The notes under the pieces: generated by a model
The model's input: the letters and a program-made list of their open reading frames with translations, nothing else
Database searches by the model: none
What the model was told of the DNA's origin: nothing
Assembly (NCBI GenBank): GCA_965198415.1
Contig: CBDAPN010000031.1
Location: 558,001 to 622,000, forward strand
Direction: 5' to 3'
Length of the DNA: 64,000 nt
DNA from: Endozoicomonas sp965198415
GTDB lineage: Bacteria; Pseudomonadota; Gammaproteobacteria; Pseudomonadales; Endozoicomonadaceae
Position numbers and translations under genes: made by a program
Shown here: one piece after another, positions 1 to 9,456 of the stretch
Layout: each line of letters opens with the position of its first letter
Position numbering within the stretch: the stretch's first letter is position 1

Positions 1-2
1 GC

Positions 3-3000
3 GAGTTGCTGCCCCTGTTGAATGAAGGTTTGCACAAAATCTCCCCTGAGGAGTATCGGCAAATTGAAAACCGCTGGATTGTAGGCGATCAGGATCATTA
101 TTTTCATCGCAGCGGTTCGGCGGTGGAGTTGAGCGTTGCCGAGCGCCGCTGGCTGCGGCTGCACCCGGTCATTCATCTGTTGGTGGATAAAAACGAACCG
201 CCCTTTTCCTTCATTGACGACAAAGGCCAATGGCAGGGAATTGTGATTGATTACCTCAAGTTGCTGGAAGAACGGCTTGGGGTGACCTTTCAGCTCTACC
301 ACGAAAAAGTATGGACCGAGGGGCTTAGCAAAGCCTATCGCCACGAAATTGATGCAGTGGGTATGCTGCAAAAAACCAAAGAGCGCAGTCGCTACCTTAA
401 CTTTACCAAGCCATTGGTCAGCGTCCCGGCGGTGGTGCTCGCCCGTGAGTCCGACAAAACGATTCGCTCCCCAGACCACCTAAAGGGTAAAAAAGTCGGT
501 TTTGTGCCCGGTTACGTCACTTATGAGATCTTCCGCAAACGCTATCCGCAGGTGAATTTTATCCGCGTCGCGAATATCGCTACCGGATTGAATAAGGTCT
601 CTAGCGGAGTGCTGGATGCCATTGTGGCCAATTTAGCCTCGGTCAGCTACGAAATTGACCGCATGAAAATCACCAATTTGCAGGTGGTGGCGGAAGCCGG
701 TTTTAACTATGAGTTCAGTATTGCTTCGCGCAATAATGCCCCGGAACTGTCGTCAATTCTCGACAAAGCCGTGGAGACCATTACTCCGGAAGACCGCGAA
801 ACTCTGGAGAGCAGCTGGCTCTCTATTCATGGCATTTTGTGGCAGCCAAACAAAGAGTTGTTTATTGGCTTGGTGCTGATTCTGGTGACTCTGATTTTAA
901 TTGTGTATTGGAATCGGCGTCTGAGCATCGAAATTGCCGATCGGGAAAAGGCAGAAGAAGGGCTGCGGATTCGCTCCGAGCTGGACCGTCTGTCCAGCGA
1001 CATGTCGAGACATTTTATGGATCAGTCGGTGGGTGAGGCGAGCCATTACTTTCTCAGTGAGCTGGGTAATTACCTGCACGCACAAGCCGCCTGTATTTTT
1101 AGCCGGGAGTCCGCCGCACGGGTGGAGTGCTACTGGAGTTGCCACAACCGTAGGAATCCGGAGGTTTTTACGGCGTTGTTGCAGCAGGGCTTTTTTCACC
1201 AACACCCGCACGAGGGAGCCAAGGTCACTATCGTACTGCGGGACGACCTGCTCGCCCGGGGAGAGGCCGACAGTGCAGCCACCCTTACCCGGCTGGGGGT
1301 CACTACGGTTGTTTATGCGCCGATGTTGCTGTTTGGGCGTGTGGTCGGTGGTATTGGTCTGATTAATGTGCCGCCAAAGTATCAAGTGTTTATCCACGAA
1401 ATGGACTTACTGCACCGCATGGGGGAGCTGGTGGCGGTGGCCAGAGACCGGCAAAATACTGAGGATGCTTTACGGATCAGTGAAGAGCGTTATCAGCTGG
1501 CTATGGATGCTGCCAGCGATGGCCTGTGGGACTGGGATGTAGCGCACGATACGGTCTATTTCAGCCCTCGTTACCTGGCCATGCTTGGGTATCAGGCCGG
1601 GGAGTTGATGAACAACATAAAAGCCTGGCGCCGTTTGTTGCACCCGGATGACAAACAATCTGCGATTCAGTTTCTCGATCAGCAACTGGTTGGTTCAGAT
1701 CAGGCGTTCCAGTTTGTCTATCGCATGCGCCGTAAAGACGGCAGCTTTGCCACAGTGCGCAGCAAAGGCAAAGTGGTGTTTCGGGATGAAAACGGCAAAC
1801 CTTTGCGGGTTTTGGGCACCATGGTGGATATCACCCATCAGGTGAGCCGGGAGCGTGAGTTGTCTATGGCGCGGTTTTCTCTGGACAGTGCGGGAGATCA
1901 TATTCACTGGTTTCGCCGTGATGGTTATCACAAATACGTTAATGAGTCCGCCTGTAAAGCCCTCGGTTACTCGCAGGAGGAGATGATGGCGCTGTCCATC
2001 GTGGACATTAATCCGGCCGTGACCAAAAGCTCCTGGAAAAAGCTCTGGGAGCAGCTGGTGCTGCGAAAAGGCATGACTTACGACACCTTGCGTAGAACTT
2101 CCGATGGCACCGTCTTCCCGGTGGAGGTGACCGCGAACTACGTGGAGTATGAAGGCGAAGGCTATCTGTTCGCCTCCGGGCGTAACATCACCGACCGCAA
2201 GCAGGCGGAGGAAGCCCTGCACAAAGCGAAGGAGATGGCGGATCAGGCGAATCAGGCAAAAAGTAACTTTCTGGCCAATATGAGCCATGAGATTCGCACC
2301 CCGATGAATGCGATTATTGGCCTGAGTCATCTGGTGCAGGAAACCGTGCTGTCGGTGCAGCAAAAAGATTACATCAGTAAAATCCAGATCTCTGCCCATG
2401 ATCTGTTGGGGATTATTGACGACATTCTGGATTTTTCCCGCATTGAAGCCGGCAAGCTGAATATGGAAAGTATTGAGTTTGACCTCGGTAGCGTGTTCGA
2501 AAATGCCTATAATATCAGCGGCATCAAGGCGAAAGAGAAAGGGCTTACTCTCACTTACAATATTCACAGCGACGTTCCACGCCAGCTAAAAGGTGACCCC
2601 CTGCGGCTGCGCCAGATTTTGATCAACCTGACCCATAACGCCTTGAAGTTCACCAGTGAGGGTGAGGTGAGTGTTTCGGTGGTGATGATTGCCTGTCGTC
2701 AGGATGTGGTGACGCTGGAGTTTTCGGTGGTGGATACCGGCATCGGCATCAGCAAACAGCAGCAGGGCAAACTGTTCCGCTCTTTTTCTCAGGTAGACGG
2801 TTCCACTACCCGCAAATTTGGCGGTACGGGGTTGGGGCTGGCCATTTGTAAAAATCTGGTGCAGATGATGAACGGAGAGATTTCCGTGGAGTCTGTGCCG
2901 GGAGAGGGAAGCACTTTCAAGTTTGTGGTGGATCTGGGGCTGGTGCATCAGCCGCAGATTTCAAAGCAGTCTTTACAGGGGGTGCGGGCGCTGGTGGTGG

Positions 3001-4406
3001 ATGATAATGAAGAGGCCCGTACCTTGCTGGTCAACCACCTGCAAACCGCCGGTTGTGACATCTTGCAAAGCGCCCACGGTGCCGATGCGCTGCAGCTGCT
3101 ACAGGCCAACCCCGGCATCAAACTGGTGCTGCTTGACTGGCGTATGCCGGATATTGACGGCATTGAGCTGGCGCAAAGAATTAACGACCTTGACTTGGTA
3201 AGTAAACCCAAATTGATCATGGTCTCCGCTTATGGTCGGGAGGAGTTGATGAGCAAGGCCGCCAATGAAGTGGACGATTTTCTGATTAAACCGGTCAATC
3301 GCACGGTGCTGGTGGAGACCATTATGCGTGTGATGGGTCGGGATGTTGTTAAAACGGGGCAAAATACAGTGGCCGCATCCTGCGAGATTATGCCTAAAGG
3401 CAGCATTTTACTGGCGGAAGATAACGAAATTAACCGTCAAGTTGCCCGGGAGCTGCTCGAAGGCATGGGGTTGGATGTGGCCATGGCGACCAATGGCGCT
3501 GAGGCGGTTGAGCGTATCAAAAAGGAAGATTTCGATCTGGTATTTATGGATATCCAGATGCCGGAAATGGACGGTTATCAGGCCACGCGCACCATCCGAC
3601 AACAGCTTGGCAAGGACAGTCTGGTGATTGTTGCCATGACGGCCCACGCGATGGCCGGTGATCGCGAGCGGTGTCTGCAGGCGGGTATGAACGATCACAT
3701 CTCCAAGCCATTAAGTCCACCGGCCCTAAAGCAGATGGTACGCCATTGGCTGCAGGTGGGAGAAACGGACGTGCGGCACGCCATCACCGAAGAGCAACAC
3801 GCCCGGCTGCAACTGCCCGGCATTAATGTCGAGGAGGGTTTGCAGCGGCTGCAGGGCAACCAGCCTTTGTATGAGAAATTGTTGGCGGATTTTTACATAA
3901 ATCAGCGGGGGGATCTGGCGCAACTGAAGTCCTTTGTGAACCGTGCTCAGTGGGATGATGCCCGTCATTTAGTGCATGCCCTCAAAGGCGTTGCCGGTAA
4001 CTTGGGGGCCAACCGGTTGCATGAGCAGGCGGCTAAGCTGGAGAGCCACCTGCGCGATGGAAGTCAGGAGCGCTCACTGAATCCCGAGGCAATGGAAGCT
4101 TTTGTCCGGGCTTTTGAGCAGGTTATGCAAGGGCTGGAACGTTTACCGCCCGTCAAAGATGAGCTCGAACCGGCTGGTGAGGGCGTTATTGAAGTGGGTG
4201 AGCTGCACGAGCTGATCCGCATCATGGAGCACAAGCTCAGTGGTGGGGATGTGGATGTGGTGTCGCTGCTGCCCTCTTTGACACAGGGGCTGCAAGATCA
4301 GGTTGACCAGTCATTGTTGCGGTCTTTGCAGGACGCCGTCATCAGTTATGATTTTGATGAGGCCGCAGGCATCCTGCGGCACATTGAAAGGAGTTTGGAT
4401 AGCTAA
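3..4406 (+). CDS. Hybrid sensor histidine kinase, BvgS/EvgS type (5' end outside window)
   Basis: The frame is open from the window edge, so the true start lies upstream. Numbering from the TTG at base 6, residues 1-30 look like the tail of one periplasmic SBP_bac_3 domain and about 45-270 form a second complete one. A membrane segment at about 285-303 (LFIGLVLILVTLILIVYW) is followed by a GAF-like region (about 320-480) and two PAS/PAC units (about 490-745). The kinase has an H-box with phospho-acceptor His761 (NMSHEIRTPMNAI) and an ATPase domain with the N-box NLTHNALKF and the box GGTGLGLA. Two receiver domains follow (Asp1044 in LLDWRMPD, Asp1182 in FMDIQMPE), then an HPt domain with His1324 in VHALKGVAGN. 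This is the full phosphorelay of unorthodox sensors that read small periplasmic ligands. No partner regulator is visible in the window. The ligand is unknown. Confidence 0.93.
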   Translation, partial: ELLPLLNEGLHKISPEEYRQIENRWIVGDQDHYFHRSGSAVELSVAERRWLRLHPVIHLLVDKNEPPFSFIDDKGQWQGIVIDYLKLLEERLGVTFQLYHEKVWTEGLSKAYRHEIDAVGMLQKTKERSRYLNFTKPLVSVPAVVLARESDKTIRSPDHLKGKKVGFVPGYVTYEIFRKRYPQVNFIRVANIATGLNKVSSGVLDAIVANLASVSYEIDRMKITNLQVVAEAGFNYEFSIASRNNAPELSSILDKAVETITPEDRETLESSWLSIHGILWQPNKELFIGLVLILVTLILIVYWNRRLSIEIADREKAEEGLRIRSELDRLSSDMSRHFMDQSVGEASHYFLSELGNYLHAQAACIFSRESAARVECYWSCHNRRNPEVFTALLQQGFFHQHPHEGAKVTIVLRDDLLARGEADSAATLTRLGVTTVVYAPMLLFGRVVGGIGLINVPPKYQVFIHEMDLLHRMGELVAVARDRQNTEDALRISEERYQLAMDAASDGLWDWDVAHDTVYFSPRYLAMLGYQAGELMNNIKAWRRLLHPDDKQSAIQFLDQQLVGSDQAFQFVYRMRRKDGSFATVRSKGKVVFRDENGKPLRVLGTMVDITHQVSRERELSMARFSLDSAGDHIHWFRRDGYHKYVNESACKALGYSQEEMMALSIVDINPAVTKSSWKKLWEQLVLRKGMTYDTLRRTSDGTVFPVEVTANYVEYEGEGYLFASGRNITDRKQAEEALHKAKEMADQANQAKSNFLANMSHEIRTPMNAIIGLSHLVQETVLSVQQKDYISKIQISAHDLLGIIDDILDFSRIEAGKLNMESIEFDLGSVFENAYNISGIKAKEKGLTLTYNIHSDVPRQLKGDPLRLRQILINLTHNALKFTSEGEVSVSVVMIACRQDVVTLEFSVVDTGIGISKQQQGKLFRSFSQVDGSTTRKFGGTGLGLAICKNLVQMMNGEISVESVPGEGSTFKFVVDLGLVHQPQISKQSLQGVRALVVDDNEEARTLLVNHLQTAGCDILQSAHGADALQLLQANPGIKLVLLDWRMPDIDGIELAQRINDLDLVSKPKLIMVSAYGREELMSKAANEVDDFLIKPVNRTVLVETIMRVMGRDVVKTGQNTVAASCEIMPKGSILLAEDNEINRQVARELLEGMGLDVAMATNGAEAVERIKKEDFDLVFMDIQMPEMDGYQATRTIRQQLGKDSLVIVAMTAHAMAGDRERCLQAGMNDHISKPLSPPALKQMVRHWLQVGETDVRHAITEEQHARLQLPGINVEEGLQRLQGNQPLYEKLLADFYINQRGDLAQLKSFVNRAQWDDARHLVHALKGVAGNLGANRLHEQAAKLESHLRDGSQERSLNPEAMEAFVRAFEQVMQGLERLPPVKDELEPAGEGVIEVGELHELIRIMEHKLSGGDVDVVSLLPSLTQGLQDQVDQSLLRSLQDAVISYDFDEAAGILRHIERSLDS

Positions 4407-4414
4407 CCCTTTAA

Positions 4415-5449
4415 CTACTGCTGCAACTCAGCTTTCTGATCAATGGCATAGGGCAGTGCATGGACCTCAAGTGGCTGCCCGCCCTCCAGAAAAACCTCAC
4501 CGGCCTCGGCGGCCTCAATGCGAATAACGGCCAGAATCTCAACGTTAGTGCCATCAAGGTTGGGCTCACTTTGAATGACCTCACCGATGGCTTTGCCCTT
4601 GCTGTTATAAAGCCGGGTATTGACCTCTGGTTGGCTGTTATTGTTGAGCGTCAGCCAGTAACAGCGACTCTTTTGCTGCCCGAGGTTTTGCATTCGGGTA
4701 ATGATCTCCTGACCGGTAAAACACCCTTTTTTAAAACTGACGCTGCCAATGGAGGGTTGGTTCAGATGTTGCGGAATGTATTGATCCACGGTCGCCTGAC
4801 TCAGTTGGGGCAGTACAGCCTCAATATTCATAAGTTGCCAGAAGCTCTCATTGACCGGTAACAGTTTTGCCGTTAACAAAGGCCACCAGTGGAGCAGCTG
4901 GCTCTGGTGCAGCCACAATTCATAGCGGGAGTCAGCCGTGTTGAGCAGATAACACTGCTCTGTAACGGCAACCACTTGGTTGCTTTCGGGCAGTGGCGTT
5001 GCGCTAAACACGTCGTTAAGAATGGCATCAATATCGGTGCCGCTTAGACCAAGGGTGAGGTATTCAGGCAGGCTGAGCAGCTCTGACTTGAAGAAGATCG
5101 CATACTTTTTCAGTGTCGCCAGAGTGCTGTCAATGATACCGGCGTTCATGCTCAGCAGATAGCGCTCACCGGTGTCGAGAATTCTGAACGTAGTGTACAT
5201 GCGCCCTTTGGGTGAGCAGGCCACGCCAAGGGAGTGTTGCAGGGCATTGAGCCGGGTCATGTGGGTGGAAACCTGACCCTGTAAAAATTTTTGCCGGTCT
5301 GCCCCTGCAATGCTGATCAGACTCTGCCCGGACAGCACAGCAAGGACGTTGTCTGTCAGTGTCTTCGCAGTTGTTGAGAAGCCGACCAACCGTTCCTGTG
5401 CAAAAGTAGCGCCCTGAGATTGTAAATAGGTCTTCCAGTCAGTGGTCAT
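4415..5449 (-). CDS. ygfZ: tRNA-modifying protein YgfZ (folate-binding, GcvT-like)
   Basis: A protein of 344 residues containing the family signature KGCFTGQEI near residue 240, the conserved cysteine motif of YgfZ/IBA57 proteins. These proteins bind a folate and support repair or assembly of certain iron-sulphur enzymes, including the tRNA methylthiotransferase MiaB. The length is near the family norm (about 325). The start is the ATG at 5449. The gene ends a few bases after the sensor kinase ends on the opposite strand, so the two are convergent. Upstream, in the opposite direction, is sdhE, a pairing common in gammaproteobacteria. Confidence 0.9.
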   Translation of the reverse strand: MTTDWKTYLQSQGATFAQERLVGFSTTAKTLTDNVLAVLSGQSLISIAGADRQKFLQGQVSTHMTRLNALQHSLGVACSPKGRMYTTFRILDTGERYLLSMNAGIIDSTLATLKKYAIFFKSELLSLPEYLTLGLSGTDIDAILNDVFSATPLPESNQVVAVTEQCYLLNTADSRYELWLHQSQLLHWWPLLTAKLLPVNESFWQLMNIEAVLPQLSQATVDQYIPQHLNQPSIGSVSFKKGCFTGQEIITRMQNLGQQKSRCYWLTLNNNSQPEVNTRLYNSKGKAIGEVIQSEPNLDGTNVEILAVIRIEAAEAGEVFLEGGQPLEVHALPYAIDQKAELQQ

Positions 5450-5632
5450 CTGATTACCTTAGTGTCCGATTACTGCGATGGGTGTTGCCGGTAATGTCCG
5501 GGAGATTGTCTGTACAGCGTCTTGGTAGCGAGTGATGTTACCAGCCGGTATTTAGCAACAAAGCATGATAGAGGATTATTGCTAAAAAAAGGTATACTTG
5601 CCCGCAAAAATCAACGTGGGAGTTATTTTAAT

Positions 5633-5899
5633 ATGCTGAGTGCAGATGAACTGAAATCCCTGCAGTGGCGCAGTCGACGGGGCATGCTGGAGTTGGATGT
5701 GCTTCTTGAGCCATTTACCCGAGACGCCCTGGCCGGGCTGAGTGCGGCCGAGCAGCAAACCTATGTGCGCCTGCTCGCCTGTGAAGACCCGGATCTTTTC
5801 AGTTGGTTTATGGGGGATACAAGGCCTGAAGACCGGGCGTTGTGCAAGATGGTGGAGCGGGTGTTGGAACATGGGCGTTATAAAGGCGAGTCTGTGTGA
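5633..5899 (+). CDS. sdhE: FAD assembly factor SdhE (YgfY)
   Basis: A small cytoplasmic protein of 88 residues starting at the ATG at 5633. The frame is open further upstream, but this start gives the usual family length and N-terminus and has a GGGAG-type ribosome site before it. The diagnostic RGM motif is present (RSRRGMLELD), followed by the acidic, aromatic pattern LLACEDPDLFSWFMG. SdhE promotes covalent attachment of FAD to succinate dehydrogenase and fumarate reductase flavoproteins. It overlaps the start of ygfX by 29 bases, so the two are co-translated, as in other gammaproteobacteria. Confidence 0.9.
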   Translation: MLSADELKSLQWRSRRGMLELDVLLEPFTRDALAGLSAAEQQTYVRLLACEDPDLFSWFMGDTRPEDRALCKMVERVLEHGRYKGESV

Positions 5900-6344
5900 G
5901 GTTAACCTTTGGCGCTCCCGCCAGCACCTCCTGTTAGCCCTTTTGAGTCATGGTGGTGCCTTGCTGGCACTTTGGCTTGCTGCCTTTGGGTGGGGAGTCA
6001 AGGCTTTACTGATGGTTGTGGTGGTGGTGCATTTTCGTTACTACCATCGCCGTTTCATTGGCTGTCGGCACGCTGCTGCCATCGCCGCCATTCGCCTGAT
6101 GGGGGATCAGTGGCGGGTGAAGTTGGGGGAAGGCTGGTTCAGAGCCTGGCCACAAGGCGAGATAGTAGTCACCTCAATGTTAATCTGCTTTCGGCTGCAA
6201 GTTGAAGGAAAGCGTCGCCCGGCTCATCTGATATTGTTTGCGGACAGTGCAGACCCTGATGAGCTGCACGGGTTCCGGCTGCGGTTAATGCTTGAGAGTG
6301 CTGCGCTGTTTGGTGCTGCAGAGCCAGTCAAGGAACCAAAATAG
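5871..6344 (+). CDS. ygfX: YgfX/CptA-like inner-membrane protein
   Basis: A protein of 157 residues from the ATG at 5871, inside the end of sdhE. It has two closely spaced membrane segments near the N-terminus (LLLALLSHGGALLALWLAAF and GVKALLMVVVVVHFRYY), then a soluble part containing a WRVKLGEGWF-like block, the architecture of YgfX. The family was once described as a toxin partner of SdhE, but the sdhE-ygfX pair is widespread chromosomal equipment. Its last 17 bases overlap the 3' end of nadB on the other strand. Confidence 0.75.
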   Translation: MGVIKASLCEVNLWRSRQHLLLALLSHGGALLALWLAAFGWGVKALLMVVVVVHFRYYHRRFIGCRHAAAIAAIRLMGDQWRVKLGEGWFRAWPQGEIVVTSMLICFRLQVEGKRRPAHLILFADSADPDELHGFRLRLMLESAALFGAAEPVKEPK

Positions 6345-7932
6345 TGTCCTCAGCCCGATCCAGAGTGTTGGGGTAGTCCAGCGTGTAGTGAAGCCCCCGG
6401 GACTCCTTTCTCGCCATGGCGCAGCGGATAATAAGCTCGGAAACCAGGGCGAGGTTGCGAAGCTCAATCAGGTCGTTGCTGATTTTGAAATTACTGTAGA
6501 ACTCATGGATCTCAGACTGCAGTAACTCCACCCGATTCATAGCCCTTTGTAACCGCTTCGTCGTGCGTACGATACCGACGTAATCCCACATAAATCGACG
6601 CAGTTCGTCCCAGTTGTGGGAGATAACTACATTTTCATCGGAGTCGCTCACTTGGCTGTCATCCCACTGTGGCAAGTCGGGAGGGCTGGGGTGTTGGGCA
6701 AAGGTGTCGGCAATATGCCTGGCACAGTGCTTTGCGGTTACAAAACATTCCAGTAATGAGTTGCTGGCGAGCCGGTTGGCACCGTGCAGGCCGGTAAAAC
6801 TGCATTCGCCAACGGCAAATAGCCCGTCGATGTCGGTCTGGCCATGGGTGTCCACCATCACACCGCCACAGGTGTAATGGGCCGATGGCACAATGGGAAT
6901 GGCGGTGCGTGTGATATCAATATCGCACCGCAGACATTGGTTATAAATGTTCGGAAAGTGGTCGCGGATAAACTCTGCCGGTTTATGGCTGATGTCCAGA
7001 TACAGGCAGTCGGCGCCCAGTCGTTTCATTTCATGGTCAATGGCGCGGGCCACAATGTCTCTTGGGGCCAGTTCTGCACGGTGGTCATACTCTGGCATAA
7101 AACGTGAACCATCCGGGCGTTTTAACAAGCCGCCCTCGCCCCGGACTGCTTCTGAGATCAAAAAAGATTGCGCGTTTGGGTGATAGAGGCAGGTTGGGTG
7201 AAACTGGTTGAACTCCATATTCGCCACCCGGCATCCGGCTCGCCAAGCCATGGCAATACCGTCTCCGGAGGCGCTGTCGGTGTTGCTGGTGTACAGGTAC
7301 GTTTTGCTGGCACCACCACAGGCCAGCACCGTGCAGCGGCTTTGGAAAGCCCGGGTTTGGTCGGTTTTCAGGTCAAGAAAATAAGCACCAACGCAGCGAT
7401 TGTTCTGTTCTGCGCCGGTTAATTTGTGGCTGGTGATCAAGTCAACGGCGATGTGATAATCAAACAGATCAATATTGGCTTTTGCCTTCGCTTTTGCCAA
7501 CAGGGTATCGGAAATCGCCCGGCCAGTGGCGTCCGCTGCGTGAATAATCCTGCGGGAGCTGTGGCCGCCTTCTTTGGTCAGATGGTAGTCAAAAGGGCGG
7601 TCTGCACTGTGATCCGGCGTAAAAGGGACGCCTTGCTCAATAAGCCACTCAATGGTGGTACGGCCGTTGGCAACAATGTGGTGTACAGCCGTCGGGTCGC
7701 ACAGCCCGGCGCCGGCAACGAGGGTGTCGTTAATATGCTGATCGATGTTGTCGCCGACCTGATCCAGCACGGCCGCAACCCCTCCTTGAGCCCAATAGGT
7801 TGATCCGGCGCTGAACGTGTCTTTACTAAACAATGCGATTTGCATGGTGGCGGGAAGTTGCAGCGCAGTGGTGAGGCCTGCGGCTCCAGAGCCAATTATG
7901 ATCACATCATAATTATTATTAGGCTGTTGCAT
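6328..7932 (-). CDS. nadB: L-aspartate oxidase NadB
   Basis: A flavoprotein of 534 residues, normal length. It opens with the FAD-binding dinucleotide fold (YDVIIIGSGAAGLTTALQLP). It carries the succinate dehydrogenase/NadB active-site blocks EGGHSSRRIIHAADATG and HYTCGGVMVDTHGQTDIDGL, and the FAD C-terminal motif GLHGANRLASNSLLE. It oxidises aspartate to iminoaspartate, the first step of de novo NAD synthesis. The ATG at 7932 is preceded on the minus strand by a strong purine-rich ribosome site (CAGGGGG). It is divergent from rpoE, with about 870 bases between them. The 3' end is convergent with ygfX and overlaps it. Confidence 0.96.
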   Translation of the reverse strand: MQQPNNNYDVIIIGSGAAGLTTALQLPATMQIALFSKDTFSAGSTYWAQGGVAAVLDQVGDNIDQHINDTLVAGAGLCDPTAVHHIVANGRTTIEWLIEQGVPFTPDHSADRPFDYHLTKEGGHSSRRIIHAADATGRAISDTLLAKAKAKANIDLFDYHIAVDLITSHKLTGAEQNNRCVGAYFLDLKTDQTRAFQSRCTVLACGGASKTYLYTSNTDSASGDGIAMAWRAGCRVANMEFNQFHPTCLYHPNAQSFLISEAVRGEGGLLKRPDGSRFMPEYDHRAELAPRDIVARAIDHEMKRLGADCLYLDISHKPAEFIRDHFPNIYNQCLRCDIDITRTAIPIVPSAHYTCGGVMVDTHGQTDIDGLFAVGECSFTGLHGANRLASNSLLECFVTAKHCARHIADTFAQHPSPPDLPQWDDSQVSDSDENVVISHNWDELRRFMWDYVGIVRTTKRLQRAMNRVELLQSEIHEFYSNFKISNDLIELRNLALVSELIIRCAMARKESRGLHYTLDYPNTLDRAEDTILVP

Positions 7933-8696
7933 AAATGCCCCCTGTCGTCAGAGTCTTTTGAAAAGGTGTAATTTACATACGCTGCAAACGAAAATGCTTG
8001 CATTGTGGATTATTGTGCTAATCTGAAAACCTTGGAACGTTGCTCCGAGAATAGCTGTACTATCTGGCACTTCTTTTGCAGCGCATGGATGACCCTGATT
8101 ATTAACCGGCAATTGCCGGTATTGGCAAAGCATTGAACTGCAAAACCGACTGGTTTGATAGCAAGCGTTATTAAAGGTTGTCATACGAGATTATGTTGTC
8201 TCAACTTTTCTGTTGTGCAGCCGGTTAAGTAAGATAATCGATAGATGCAGTTCGCATACAGCTTCAGGTTTTTTCTGTACAGCATTGATAATAGTGGGAT
8301 AAGCGTTTAAGGACACTGAATATGAAAGCTGATAAACACAAATTTACAGATCTAAAGCCGCTTTTCTATGGGTCGATGTTAAGAGATGCTGTCGTTCGAT
8401 ATCAACTGTTTGATATCAGGTTGATGCCAGTCTTAAGGTGTACATCTGTAGCCGTCTTGTGATGCTTTACATTCAGAGAGTGTGCTGAGATATAGGTTGT
8501 AGTCAGTGGTGATGCACACAGAGATAGAATTGCGTGGTTCAAAGCTGCACAGGATACTATATAATATCCAGCACAACTTTTGCCCGCCAACCCTTTCAAA
8601 CCGTTTTGAAATGGCTTGATAAATTTCCAAAAAAATTGCAGTGCTCTGATACGCTGTGTAACGGAAGAAAAAAATTACAGAAAAATGAAAATGTCG
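7933..8696. other. Long divergent intergenic region nadB/rpoE
   Basis: About 870 bases separate the starts of nadB and rpoE. Open frames here are short, lack family features and have poor starts, so no gene is called. The region presumably contains the nadB promoter (minus strand) and the 5' leader and promoters of the rpoE operon. The only crisp signals are a 16-base palindrome at 8105-8120 and the sigma-E promoter at 8697-8724. No tRNA or clear small RNA is visible. Confidence 0.5.
8105..8120. promoter_or_regulatory. Perfect 16-bp palindrome, possible operator
   Basis: ACCGGCAATTGCCGGT reads the same on both strands with no central gap. It lies 170 bases upstream of the nadB start and nearly 700 bases upstream of rpoE. 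A gapless palindrome of this size suits a dimeric DNA-binding regulator. No identity can be assigned from sequence alone. Confidence 0.35.
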
Positions 8697-8724
8697 GGAA
8701 CTTTTCTTCAATTTGATGGTCTAA
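8697..8724 (+). promoter_or_regulatory. Sigma-E type promoter of the rpoE operon
   Basis: The -35 box GGAACTT (8697-8703) and the -10 box TCTAA (8720-8724) are separated by 16 bases. This matches the established RpoE/AlgU consensus (GGAACTT, 15-17 bases, TCnAA). It sits about 80 bases upstream of the rpoE start, so the sigma factor should autoregulate its operon, as in Escherichia coli and Pseudomonas. Confidence 0.85.
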
Positions 8725-8806
8725 GTACAGGCGGATAAATTGAGTCTTAAACCAAACTACAGTGCCGTTCATGGTGCTCCTGCCAAGGTGAGGTGGAGAA
8801 GCCTGA

Positions 8807-9394
8807 ATGGTTGATAATCGGGACTCTGATCAGCAGTTGGTTGATCGTGTCAGGCAAGGCGATAAACGTGCCTACGATACGCTTGTGATTAAATACCAGC
8901 ATCGCATCCTTGGGTTAGTTGGCAGCTATTTTAGCGACTTTCAGGAAGTTCAGGACGTGACGCAGGAAGCCTTTATCAAGGCCTATCGTGCGCTGGAGCG
9001 GTTCCGTGGCGACAGCTCTTTTTACACTTGGCTGTATCGAATTGCAGTGAACACTGCAAAAAATCATCTGGTCTCCAAAGGGCGCAGATTGCCGGAGAGC
9101 GACATTGATATTCACGATGCCGATTTTCTGGAATCCTCCAACGTGCTGCGAGTTGTTGATACCCCCGAGCGCAAACTGTACTGTGATGAAATTGAACAGG
9201 TCATTCATGAAGTTATCCAGCGCCTGCCTGATGAGCTGCGAACTGCCGTTATGCTAAGAGAGTTTGATGGGCTAAGTTATGAAGAAATCGCTGATGTGAT
9301 GGAGTGCCCCTTAGGAACCGTACGTTCCAGAATTTTCAGGGCAAGAGAGGCGATTGATCGAGAGATCCGGCCGCTGTTAGGGCAGAATATTTAA
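8807..9394 (+). CDS. rpoE: RNA polymerase sigma factor RpoE/AlgU
   Basis: An ECF sigma factor of 195 residues, normal length. Region 2 reads DVTQEAFIKAYRALERFRGDSSFYTWLYRIAVNTAKN. Region 4 contains LPDELRTAVMLREFDGLSYEEIADVMECPLGTVRSRIFRAREAI, the helix-turn-helix that reads the -35 box. The ATG at 8807 follows a long purine-rich ribosome site (AAGGTGAGGTGGAG). It controls the envelope-stress response and is held inactive by RseA. It is the first gene of rpoE-rseA-rseB-rseC-mucD, transcribed from the sigma-E promoter just upstream. Confidence 0.97.
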   Translation: MVDNRDSDQQLVDRVRQGDKRAYDTLVIKYQHRILGLVGSYFSDFQEVQDVTQEAFIKAYRALERFRGDSSFYTWLYRIAVNTAKNHLVSKGRRLPESDIDIHDADFLESSNVLRVVDTPERKLYCDEIEQVIHEVIQRLPDELRTAVMLREFDGLSYEEIADVMECPLGTVRSRIFRAREAIDREIRPLLGQNI

Positions 9395-9456
9395 ATCAGC
9401 TTATATTTTAAAGTCCGGCTGTTTGTGTGGGCTGCGTGGATACCAGGGGTTCGTCT

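Noticed and set aside
897..2567. Long minus-strand frames inside the sensor kinase gene
   Set aside because: They are antisense shadows of a clearly coding region with complete domain content on the plus strand.
5633..6344. sdhE-ygfX as a toxin-antitoxin pair
   Set aside because: The pair is conserved chromosomal equipment in gammaproteobacteria and SdhE has a well-supported role in flavinylation.
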